Origin: Blumeriella jaapii
Lineage: Eukaryota; Ascomycota; Leotiomycetes; Helotiales; Drepanopezizaceae
NCBI GenBank assembly: GCA_009599575.1
Contig: VWND01000076.1
Location: 1,798,001-1,862,000, forward strand
Direction: 5' to 3'
DNA length: 64,000 nt
A program made the translations under genes and the position numbers. Under the pieces are notes generated by a model that searched no databases, had not been told where the DNA came from, and saw only the letters and a program-made list of their open reading frames with translations. Shown here one piece after another: positions 22,028-31,735 of the stretch; within the stretch, counting starts at the first letter, position 1; every line of letters begins with the position of its first letter.

Positions 22028-23779
22028 TTACAAATCCGTATTCCACTTCGGCATTCCCAAAGACATGCGCCATTTCTCGCCCCAGATCATCAGCGCGACG
22101 ATAGGGAGGAAGGAAGAAAACAGAACGGCGGCAAAGGTGAACCAGGCCCAGAAAAAGCCGACCCTTGCCGCGAATGGCAGCGCGAAGTACCCCACGACAA
22201 ACGAGAGGCCGCGAGACAGGTTGAACACGGTGCCCGATTCCGGGGTCTGCGGCTTGTAGCAATCGGATGTGTAGGCGTAGAGGGTTGTGGAGGCGATCTG
22301 CAGCCCGAAGACGCCGAGGCCGAGGCCGACGAGCGGGGCGTAGAAGCTAGACCTTCCGACCGTGGCGCCGAAGATGATGAGGCCGAGAGGCATGAAGATG
22401 GCGGAGAGCGTACAGAGGTAGAGGCGGTGCTCAGGCTTGCGCACGTTTTTGTGGCGACGAGCCAGGTACAGCATCAGATAGTCAGAAGCGCGACCCGCAA
22501 AGCACTCGCCGAGCACAGAGCCGATGATGAGGGAGACGCCGAGACATGCGCCGATGGGGCCGGACTTCAGGCCGTAGAAGTGCGTGTAGATACTGGCGAG
22601 CGAGATGGCAGGCATGACGTTGATAAAGGTCCACGCCCAGGTGTAGTAGCAGAAGGGGAGGAGGACAGAGGGATAGCGGAGCATGGAGGGCGATTGCAGG
22701 AAGTCAGTGACCCGAAGGCGGCGTGCGGGGATCAGGTTCCCCCTGAAGTCAAAGAGCATCTGCATGTAGCTGCGTTCGGTGTGATTGGCGAGGATGGTTG
22801 GGTCGTGCGAGAAGCGCGTCTCGGGAAAGAGGAAGAAAGCGACGACGAAGCAGACCGAGGTACTGATGGCTCCGAGATAGTAGTCCCATCTCCAGCCTGC
22901 TGTTTGGCCAAGAAAACCACCAACTGAGTGAGGTCAACGAAGTGTGGTGGATGTACACAAAGGGGCAGTGGATGAGAAAGCGAGCTCAACACATACTCAA
23001 TGCCGCGACATGCGCGCCGTTGGTTACCAAGATGGAATAAACGCCCGTCTTTTCCCCACGCTCGTGCAGGAAGAACAAGTCGTTCACACAGGCGGTGCCT
23101 ACGCTCATCATGCCTCCGAATCCAAAGCCGCAAAGGGCTCTGGTCGCGATGAGGGTGGCGAAATCCGGCGAGGCACCCGACCCAAGGCCTCCCATGACGG
23201 TAAGCAGCATGGCCAGGAGCGTGACGGGCCGACGACCGGCGAAGTTGGCGAGCGGGGTCCAGATGAAGGGCGACAGGCCCCCGACGACGATGGCCGTCGT
23301 GGTGCTGTAGGCGGCGACCTTGGGCGTGACACGCATAGTCTTGGAGAGCAACACGAGCGAGGGGTTGACGAGGGCGGCGTTGTAGGGCCCCAGGAAGGCC
23401 ATGAGGCCGACCTGGACGAGGACTGTCCATTTGAGCCAAGAGGGCCAGTTCTACGGATGGTGATGGTTAGCATGTTGCGATGCTGCCATGTTGCCACCCA
23501 TTCCATCCTCCACCGGGGAGATGGGGCCAAAGAAATGTTGATCGTTCCCGGGTCAGGGCAAGGAAAGGTGCCTACCAAAGGGTCATCTTTGAATCTCGAC
23601 GGCTGAGGCACGAGCGGCAAGCCGTGAGGATCCAGGCGTGGGCTCTCGGCTGAAGTTGCAACGGCATTTGCAATTGCAGTTGCATTGGGAGGAGTTGAGG
23701 CTCTCGTTGGGGTCGAGCGCTGGTCGTCCCAGCGCCAACGATTGGACGTGACAGTGATGATGATGCTGTTCTTGGACAT
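22028..23779 (-). CDS. Major facilitator superfamily transporter (DHA1-like)
   Basis: Three exons on the minus strand (23779-23576, 23450-22997, 22923-22028), with introns of 125 and 73 nt, give 517 residues and about 12 membrane spans. After a cytosolic N-terminus of about 68 residues, the transporter starts NWPSWLKWTVLVQVGLMAFLG. The MFS motif A appears as PLANFAGRRPVTLL between spans 2 and 3. FFLFPETRF marks the end of the first half, followed by the usual central loop and a second six-span half ending VALMIWGEKWR. This layout matches fungal proton antiporters of the DHA1/HOL1-like group, acting at the plasma membrane; the substrate cannot be read from sequence. The acceptor at 22924 restores IGGFLGQTAGWRW in frame. 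Divergent from the Zn2Cys6 gene, which may regulate it (inference). Confidence 0.92.
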
Positions 23780-23925
23780 GGGAGGTGGAAGTGGGAGTGG
23801 AAGTGGAAATGGGAGTGGAAGTGAAGTTTGAGTGGAGGGGAAAATGGGAGTGAAAGTATGAGTTGGAGTGGAAGTGGAAATGGGAGTAGAAATGGAAGTG
23901 GAAGTGGAAGTGGTGACAAGACCAG
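23780..23925. repeat. GGAAGT/GGAGTG hexamer-like microsatellite
   Basis: Imperfect tandem units of GGAAGT, GGAGTG and GGAAAT, purine-rich on the plus strand, directly upstream of the MFS start codon on the other strand. Open frames here are repeat artefacts. Confidence 0.75.
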
Positions 23926-24685
23926 CCCAAATAGACGATGTCGTCGCGGGCTCGAGTTTACGGTAAATCGTACATCACGTGCGTCGTCGTGTAAATCGAG
24001 ACTCGGGTGTTACAGTTTGTACCCCGCCATCGATCACCAGGCTTGTTTATGGCTTGTGTTGTCCTAGTTTCTCCACTCCGATTCACTACCGCTTGCCCTG
24101 AAGCTAAATATGTACGGTACTGTACTGTATGGTAGCAAGCGTGTAAATATCGTACCCTAAACATACACAGTACAGTTAGTCTGTACAAGACTTGTTCAAC
24201 AGGTCTCACCGCACGGCATCAATCGGGCCGAGCGCGAAACAAAACATGTGTACTATATATAATGCAGGACAACCGGTACTTTTTACAGTAATGTCGTACA
24301 CAACTTACTTCCTCATTAAGGTCTCCGGGCAGGCGGGACAATCCTCCGAACCCCCAAAGCTTGTTTGCTTCTGGGCCTCCTTGGATCTCGGATGTCGAAC
24401 GTCGACCGGATTTCCTCATCGAGTCTCTATCAACAAACAGCATATCCGTTCCCGTCACGTCAAATGCCGCGTTTCCGTCTCCACCTTCCATCCCGCCGCT
24501 CCTTCCTTCTCCTTCCCTGGATTGTGCGGCTGAAACAACCATAGCAATATCATTTTTATCAATATCATCATCTTCACCACTATTTTCACCGTCATCTCCA
24601 CCATCAACTTCACCATCATCTTCACCACCACCACCACCACCATCACCATCACCACCATCCTTCGTCCATCACATCGCCTAAATCC
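23926..24685. promoter_or_regulatory. Divergent intergenic region of the MFS and Zn2Cys6 genes
   Basis: The two start codons are 906 bp apart. The region includes TACTGTA-type words (24,112-24,185). CGG/CCG elements, the usual targets of zinc-cluster proteins, occur but not in an obvious paired array. Long leaders are likely because microsatellites abut both coding regions. Confidence 0.4.
24553..24664 (+). repeat. Trinucleotide tract CAT/CAC in the leader of the Zn2Cys6 gene
   Basis: Interrupted ATC/ACC and CAC repeats immediately before the ATG at 24686, pyrimidine-rich on the coding strand and probably transcribed as leader. Confidence 0.7.
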
Positions 24686-27142
24686 ATGGATCAACGCGTC
24701 AAGGTCAAGAAGACCGGCAAGGCGCGCATCCCGGACCACCTGCGCCGACGGGCGCTGGCCTCCTGCGATCGCTGCAAGAAGCGCCGCATTCGCTGCTCGC
24801 GTTCCGGCGGCAGCGATGCCAATGAGTCCTGCCAGTCCTGCCTCGACGTCGCGGTCGCCTGCGAGTCGACCCTCCCGCGCAAGACGCGCATCTACGGCTC
24901 CATCGAGACCCTCAGCGTGCGATACCGTGTGCTCGACGCCCTGATCAAGGGCCTGTACCCCGATCGCGACACCCACAGCATCGAGTCGCTGTATGGCATT
25001 GCCGAGGCGCACGACATTCAGCTGCCCACCTTCGACGAGCAGACCGTGGCCGAGGAGGTCTTCAGCCAGCAGCCTGCGAAGCAGCAGAATGTGCCGAGTC
25101 CCCAGCAGAGTGCCGGCGATGCGAGGAGCCCTTCGGTGGCCTCGCGCGACTCGGAGAGGCCGAACGTTAAGGGGAAGATCGTGGAGGAGAAACTGGTGCC
25201 GCTGCCCCAGGGCCCGTCCCACTACATCGGGCCCTCGAGCTCCTTTGGCTTTGTGCTCACGGTGCGGAACATGGTGGCCGAGTTCAACGAAGCGCTGAGC
25301 ACCCTACAGCCGGACGACGAGAGGTCGAAATTGTCGGCCGACTTTGCCGGCTCGAATTGGAGCAAGGCACTGGAGCCGATTGTCAAGGACGAGAGCGACG
25401 AGTCGTCGGAAGAAAACATGATGGACAGATACCCCGGAGGAGGCCCGTCGTCGCGGATTCCTAGACAACGGCCAGCCTCGCTCTTCCCCAGCTCGGTGGA
25501 CGGCGATCTGACGACTCGCTTAAAGAGAATCACGGTGTTGTCGCTGTTGCCGGCCAAGGAAGTGACAGATACTTTCGTAGGCGCGTATTTCGACGCGGTC
25601 CATCCGAACTACCTCCTCTTCCACCGACCCACGTTTCAGACACGATACGAGAACTTGTGGAATCAGCCGCATCTCCTGATGCGCGAAGTCGACCCGGGTT
25701 GGATTTCCTGCATCTTCATGATGGTGGTGTTTGGCGCCCAAGCTCTGGAAGACCGAGATGCCCGACAGTCCGTGCAGATCCAGCGGCACTATTTGAACCT
25801 CGTTCAGTCGAGGATGCATTCGCTTATCAGCTCTTCGACACTGGTTAATGTTCAAGCATTACTGCTGCTGCAGCTGTACCAACACAATTGTACGGAGAGG
25901 AACAGTGCCTTTATGCTACTGGGGTGTGCTTCGAGGATGGCCATGGCTCTTGGGATGCATAGAGAAGGTACTTTTGGAGGCTTCGATGAGATCGAGAGAG
26001 AAATCCGAAAACGCGTATGGTGGACGGCCTACATGTTTGAGCAGAACCAATGTGCGATTCTTGGCCGGCCGTGTGCAATCGATGATACGGAAGTCAATGT
26101 TGCCTATCCGAACGAGCTTGTGCTGGACGGGGGTGCTTCCGTGCCACCTGGGTACATCGAACATTCGGTACGGCTCGTGAAACTTCTTTCGAGTATCAGA
26201 CGTAAAATCTACTCTTCGCCTGCAAGCGCGACGCAGCAAGGCGAATCCCCCAAGTTGAGCGTTGCCGTTCGATTTCTCTTGGATCTGGACTCGTGGAACC
26301 ACAACCTCCCGTCGGCTCTCCGGCTTGAAAACCCGCCCCAATTTCCCAGACACCGACGAGCAGTCATTCTTCTTCACATCTTCTTCCACCAGATCCAATC
26401 CCTCGTTACGCGCCCCTTCATACTCCGCAAAGTCGGAGTGCAACTCGCACGCAAACTCGGTAGGCACGTCCGCTCCCAAGACCTCGACAAGGAAGAGCTC
26501 AACCTATCTCACGCCTGCGGAACCTCCTCCCGCAAAGCCACACTCCTCCTCCACCGAATGCTCACCACCGGCCTTTTCGACGGCGTAGCCTGGATCGATG
26601 CCTACTACATCTACCACTCCGTCTTCGTTCTTGCCCTCGACTTCCTCGCTCGGCCCTGGGACGAGCCTGACACGCCCGAGGATCAGGCCCGCAAGCAAGC
26701 CGTGCGAGACATCATGACGGCCGTGCAAACAGTAAAGCTCTGTCGGACCTTCACCGTGCTCACTGGGGTCGCACACCAACTGGCGAAGATAGTCGGCATC
26801 TTCGACACGCGCTCCGACGCGACGGAGAAGTCGGACGAGTACAGACAGTACATGGATCAGCAGCAGGCCTCCTTCGGCTTCGACTACGGACCGGTGCCGC
26901 ACGCCAGCCACGGCCAGGCAGCGCAAAATTGGTTCCAGAAGGAGCCGGTGGAGTTGCCGTGGGACCTCGAGGATTTCTTTGGCGCGGAGGGCTTTGGCAG
27001 TGCCGGATCCGTGGCTACGATGCAGGGGATTGAGGATCTCCCGGGTGGGCATCTGCCGGTGCTAATCATTGGGGACCGGGGAGAGGAGTTAATGGTACCG
27101 CCACATACGGCCTATGCCCAGTATCCTGCGCCGCTCTCGTAG
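24686..27142 (+). CDS. Zn2Cys6 transcription factor with fungal-specific regulatory domain
   Basis: A single exon of 818 residues. The zinc cluster is C27-X2-C30-X6-C37-X11-C49-X2-C52-X6-C59 (CDRCKKRRIRC...CQSC...C), preceded by a basic stretch. It is followed by RKTRIYGSIETLSVRYRVLDALIKGL, probably linker and dimerisation region. The fungal-specific transcription factor domain covers about 285-560: FVGAYFDAVHPNYLLFHRPTF, then ALGMHREGTFGGFDEIEREIRKRVWWTAYMFEQ and GRPCAIDDTEVNVAYPNE. The tail is acidic and Trp-containing (ELPWDLEDFFGAEGF), a possible activation segment. It should bind CGG-type sites in the nucleus; target and ligand are unknown. It is the last intact gene before the AT-rich block, only about 100 bp from the composition change. 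Confidence 0.94.
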   Translation: MDQRVKVKKTGKARIPDHLRRRALASCDRCKKRRIRCSRSGGSDANESCQSCLDVAVACESTLPRKTRIYGSIETLSVRYRVLDALIKGLYPDRDTHSIESLYGIAEAHDIQLPTFDEQTVAEEVFSQQPAKQQNVPSPQQSAGDARSPSVASRDSERPNVKGKIVEEKLVPLPQGPSHYIGPSSSFGFVLTVRNMVAEFNEALSTLQPDDERSKLSADFAGSNWSKALEPIVKDESDESSEENMMDRYPGGGPSSRIPRQRPASLFPSSVDGDLTTRLKRITVLSLLPAKEVTDTFVGAYFDAVHPNYLLFHRPTFQTRYENLWNQPHLLMREVDPGWISCIFMMVVFGAQALEDRDARQSVQIQRHYLNLVQSRMHSLISSSTLVNVQALLLLQLYQHNCTERNSAFMLLGCASRMAMALGMHREGTFGGFDEIEREIRKRVWWTAYMFEQNQCAILGRPCAIDDTEVNVAYPNELVLDGGASVPPGYIEHSVRLVKLLSSIRRKIYSSPASATQQGESPKLSVAVRFLLDLDSWNHNLPSALRLENPPQFPRHRRAVILLHIFFHQIQSLVTRPFILRKVGVQLARKLGRHVRSQDLDKEELNLSHACGTSSRKATLLLHRMLTTGLFDGVAWIDAYYIYHSVFVLALDFLARPWDEPDTPEDQARKQAVRDIMTAVQTVKLCRTFTVLTGVAHQLAKIVGIFDTRSDATEKSDEYRQYMDQQQASFGFDYGPVPHASHGQAAQNWFQKEPVELPWDLEDFFGAEGFGSAGSVATMQGIEDLPGGHLPVLIIGDRGEELMVPPHTAYAQYPAPLS

Positions 27143-27469
27143 CATCACGTTTGTGCTGCTTGGGGCACCTTGGACGGTTCATTCGGGGGCCAGAAGCCGG
27201 GCAACGGAATGCGCAAGAGACCGATGCGATGATCGGTAAAGATGTTCTTTAATAAGGAAAGCTTATTAACATCTGATTGTATTGGGTTTTAAAATGTCTC
27301 GGACGGATAGTTTGTTATTCAGGAAAAGCTGTATCTCACAAGCTGTACCTCAAACATTTATGCATATAAATACACAGATATTTATTTAGGCTTGCTTTCT
27401 TCTTTTCTGACGGATCCCTCTAGAGTTACAGCGTGTCGAGAATTTTTCCATTTTAGCTCCAGCTAGAAG
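27143..27469. other. Transition from genic to AT-rich sequence
   Basis: Genic composition persists to about 27,225, then AT content rises sharply. Probably the 3' end of the Zn2Cys6 transcript and the border of the transposon block. No gene. Confidence 0.5.
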
Positions 27470-27905
27470 TGTAACGACTCATTCTTTTGCCACCTCTTGT
27501 GTCACCCCAGCAACTACGTATAATTTCAAGCTTTCTGGTTTCTTAATAGGTCTCCTATCAATTGTAAAGATTACTTATGCATATAAGGCATTTTCCTTTT
27601 AGCAACCTTTGTTTTCTGCAGTTGTTGATTTTAAATAAATATTTTGGTTACAAAACCAAAGGCTCGTTTTTTATATTATATAAATACAACGACCAGTTAA
27701 TTAATTTCCAGCTTTTCGATAAATTAAATCGTAATATTATTAACATCTTTTTTTTACGCTGGCGACGGCGTAATTTTTTTTTTCGAATTTCTTACGAATC
27801 ATATTAAAATAATCGACCGGTCGTAAAAAAGCTGATTTTCGCATTTTTCGAAAAATGGCTTTTGTTTAACGATCCCTTTTTTAGCAAAGCTTTTCGGCTT
27901 CTGAT
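27470..27905 (+). mobile_element. Truncated copy of the inverted-end element (family C)
   Basis: Starts TGTAACGACTCATTC and matches, with RIP-type differences, the left inverted end plus about 150 bp of the core of the element at 27,947. The right inverted end is missing; similarity stops in GGCTTCTGATA. Not coding. Confidence 0.55.
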
Positions 27906-28051
27906 ACAATTTGTCACAGCTAGCTTGAGGATGATCAGAAGGGTGATGTAACGACTCATTCTTTTGCCACCTTTCGTGTCACCCCAGCAACTACGTGTAG
28001 CTGCAAGCTTCCTGGTTTTCTGGTAGGTCTCTCATTAATTATAAAAACTAT

Positions 28052-28317
28052 TGTAAAACGGTGATACCTTGTATTAATGGGAGTTGGTAGTTTTAGCTAT
28101 GGTCGAGGCATGGACCCCTCCGAGACCCCCTGCCATTGACTACCTTCAACAGGTATAAGAGCAAGACATCCTCTTAAATAGTACCATAGGCACGCAATCT
28201 AATTTATATTTTTATTTTTTTTTTTTTCTTTTTTTCAGTCTTTTTTAGGGATTTTCTAAATTATTTTATTTACCGACATATGGCCGTATTAATCTGGTTT
28301 TCTTACCTATTTTTATA
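28052..28317 (+). repeat. 5' LTR of element A
   Basis: The outer half keeps GC-rich sequence (GGCATGGACCCCTCCGAGAC); the inner end is AT-mutated. Matches the other LTRs of the family at 31362, 42385, 50372, 58056 and 59095. Confidence 0.9.
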
Positions 28318-28893
28318 TTTAATAATCTACGCAAAGATTTAAACTTCGGTGTTTCGTTTTTATATACTCGCCGATGTATTTCTTAAATTTATAATTAAAA
28401 TCGATTTCGATATTTCGCTATTACGGCTTAAAAAACCTTTTATATAATATTATTCGCAGCTGTATTATATAAAAGACTTTTAATAGCTTCTCTTATTTTG
28501 CGCACAATTATTAAATTACAAAAATGCAATATATTTCAGAAACGTTTGAAATTACGGTTAAGCAATTTTGAACCGTGCGAAGTTTAAAGCTCGAAAGTCG
28601 CTTTTTTGTTTAAAAATAACAAATCGAATATTAATTCGTACGCTTCGACCGTTGCGTTCGGCTTTTTTAAATTAAATCTTTTTTGGTCAAACGCCTGGCG
28701 AAAATTTAATCTTTTGATTTTACGCTTTATAATTGTAGCAATTACAATTTGCGGCTTTTTATTAAAAGTAGTAAAAAAATGGCTGTACGTGTATTAGCTT
28801 GAGCCACGGAATATCGAAACCGTAGATTATACAGCAATATTATATTAATTTAATCAATTTATCAAAAAACAAGTTTTTTAATACGCTATTTAA

Positions 28894-31361
28894 ATGTTTG
28901 GACGCAATTTTATTTTATTTAATTTTTTTAAAAAACACAAAGACTTTTTTAATAATTCTTCTATTGAAAACGATTTTTTTTATATTAAAAACTTATAACC
29001 TGCAACTTCAGAAAACACTTATTTATTTAATTTAAACTCTACTAATACTTTCGCTAACATTATGGATAACGACGCTTTTCGTTTTTTTATGCGAGGCCGC
29101 ATGCTTTTTTCTGGCTTTTCTGGTGCATCTTTATTTAATAGCGTTAATATTACCGATTTTATCGAAAAATATAAAAAAACCTGTAAGAATTTCGGAGTTT
29201 TTGAAACTAAGATATTCGATAAACTTTTTCGCTATTATAACCCAACCACCAAAAATATTATTAAATCGATAAATAAATAAAAGGTTATTAAAGCTCGAAA
29301 TTAGCGTAAGCTAGTTAAAGCTTTGAAATCGGAATTCCGAAACCACGATCGCTAACAAATCCGCGATATTATCGCTTTTTTTAAACAGTTTGTTATAATA
29401 ATTCGCTAAGCCAAAAAACTTAAGATTTATTGTCGTATTTATACGAAAGTTTTTGACGTTTTCGTTAATAAAAAAGTTTTAAGCGAAATTAAGCAGAGAA
29501 AATTATTTTTATTTGGCCTTTCAATTAGCATTCGTAACAAAACTATTAAGCATTTTAAAATTAACGAATAAAACTTTGAAATCTTCGATTAATATTTTAA
29601 ATTTATAAAATTCGTTTTTAAACAAAACCAAAGCGAACGTATTATTAAAACTATAAATTAAAAGAAATTTCCCTTTTTTATTTATAAAAAAAACGTGGAA
29701 GCTTTAATGCAAAAACATGCCTAGCCATTAAAAATTACCGAAATCGCCAAAAAACAATTAATTATTATATTATTTAATCGTTTTGCAAAATCTATTAGCT
29801 TGGAAAAGCTTAACAAAAATATCGAAATTCTCGTATTAAAATTTACCGATATTAAAATTTAAAAACTTTAAAGCAAAATCGAAGGTTTTATATAATAGCA
29901 GAAGAAACTTTTTTACGTTAATTCGGATAATAAAAACGATTAAAATGGCTTTTACAACAATTATTCCTTTTAAAATGCGCGAAACGATTAATTTCGCCAA
30001 GCTATCGTAAAAGTAATGGCCGCCTAATAGCAATTTTTTCGTACTAACGATCAAGATCAGCGAAATACTAATTATAATAACGATTATCAAAAGAAAAAAA
30101 AAAACCAACGCGGAAATCAAAATCGCGGCTATTAAAATAATAAAAATAATTATTAAAACAAACCCCGTGGCTTTAAATATGGATTTTGTAACAATAAAGA
30201 AATTTATTGCGAAAAACTTTATATTCGTTTTAAATGCAAAACATTTAATTTTTATATAAATAATAATATTTGCTATATTAACAAATACGAAGCGATCTGC
30301 CTCGGACCGACGAAAGCAGAAATGGGCCCTTTTAATAAAGCTGAAAATCAAAGCTGGTTAAATACTATTCGCTTGAAAATAAAAAGTACGAAATGGAACG
30401 ATTGTTTAAAAAACAAAAAAAATGCAAAAACGATTTTTATTAATAAAAGAGAAAATATTCCAAAAAGCGTATTAATCAAAAAAAAATCCTTTATTTCAAA
30501 TATAAATAAAATTTAAATATATAAATAAAAAACAAATACGCATATTGCTAATACAATTATCGCATCTGCAGATATTATGGTTGCATAATTAAGCCAGCGA
30601 ATTATAAAAAAGCAAAATGCTTTTGTTTTATTCGCCAAACCAATTGGTATAAAAAAAAACGTCAGAATCGAAAAAAAAAAAAATTTCGAAATTCGAAAAA
30701 AAACCGATAAAACCATCAGAAAAATATTTATAATAAAAGAAATTAACGACGATATAAAAAATATCGATACCGACATTCCGGTTTAAATTATTCAAAAAGT
30801 ACCAGCCTTTAAACGCTTATTATTAATACGAAGCGAAAAATAAATCGATAAATATATTAACCCCGAAGCAGTCGACGAAGCTATTAAAAAAATTATAAAA
30901 TAAAAAATTAAATTAAAATTCAGCGATTTATTTAATATAAAAAAAAAATTCGATAAAATTATTAATAAACAAATTCTTACATTAAAAAAAAACGAAAAAA
31001 TTGAAATTATTCGAAAAAAAAAACGATTTTAAATTGGAAAAAAATCAAAAAAAAATTTACAACACCGCAATTAATTTAGCCGATAAAAAGGAATTTTCGA
31101 AAAAAATCAGCCTTTTGGCTTTCGCTATAAAAACCTAAAAGTTAAAACGACGAAACTGCTTTTACACGGCTATAAAAGCGCCAAAAATAAAAACAATACT
31201 TAAGAAAAATACGACCGCTTTCGCTTTATTCGATAATAAAGCCGAAATCAATTATATAAACTAAAAAACAGCCGAAGCTAATAAAATTCCGATTATTACC
31301 GATAAACGAATAATTTATACGACCGTTAATAAAAATACGATTGAGTTTAATAAAATTATAC
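28894..31361 (+). pseudogene. Element A gag and start of protease, RIP-mutated
   Basis: From an ATG at 28894 (MFGRNFILFNF) one frame can be followed through TAA/TAG codons. Gag shows NTFANIMDNDAFRFFMRGR, VNITDFIEKYKKTCKNF, DKLFRYYNPTTKNIIKSI and FRNHDR-like segments, typical of Ty3/Gypsy-type Gag with a retrotransposon gag core. The frame runs on into a Lys-rich linker and the protease relic ALFDNKAEINYIN (about 31,216-31,260), equivalent to a D-S/T-G active site. Element B is inserted about 100 bp later, and the frame resumes at 42,656. Confidence 0.85.
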
Positions 31362-31628
31362 TGTAAAAGTAGGTAGGAAAACCAGACTGATACGGCCATA
31401 TGTCGGTGGATAAAATAGTTTAGGGAATCCCTAAAAAAAACTAAAAAAAGAAAAAAAAAAATAAATGAAGGTATGAATTAGACTGCGTGTTTATAATATT
31501 ATTTAAAAAAATGCTTTGCTTTTATATCTGTTGAAGGTAGTTAGTGGCAAAGGGTTTCGGAAAAGTTTATGCTTCGATTATAACTAAAACTATTAATTTT
31601 TATTAATACAAAATATTACCGTTTTATA
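31362..31628 (-). repeat. 3' LTR of element B
   Basis: Outer end TGTAAAAGTAGGTAGGAAAA unmutated; the part toward the element interior (AAAGTTTATGCTTCGATT) is AT-mutated relative to the 5' LTR. Confidence 0.9.
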
Positions 31629-31735
31629 TCCTGTTTTAAATAATATACGTAATCGTTTTTAATTACGACCAAAAAAAAATATAATTTTAATAAATGCAAT
31701 TTAGTTTATTTTATATAATTTAAAAACCAATTAAT

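Noticed and set aside
23572..23930. Two minus-strand frames of 115 codons rich in His/Phe or Leu/Pro
   Set aside because: They are translations of the GGAAGT microsatellite and carry no other features.
24455..25222. Minus-strand 255-codon frame opposite the Zn2Cys6 gene
   Set aside because: Antisense shadow of a GC-rich exon; its end is translated from the CAT/CAC microsatellite.
1..27200. tRNA or 5S rRNA genes in the intergenic spaces
   Set aside because: I looked for the GGTTCGAATCC-type box B and 5S-like segments and found no convincing cloverleaf or 5S sequence.
29836..30351. Minus-strand 171-codon hydrophobic protein (and its mirror at 40,354-40,866)
   Set aside because: Both are the antisense of the RIP-mutated gag/linker region; the Ile/Phe-rich look results from AT-rich sequence on the non-coding strand.
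28052..31628. A 3.5-kb DNA transposon with about 265-bp terminal inverted repeats
   Set aside because: The inverted copies at 28,052 and 31,362 are LTRs of two different elements in opposite orientation; target duplications pair 28,052 with 50,637 and 31,362 with 42,651.
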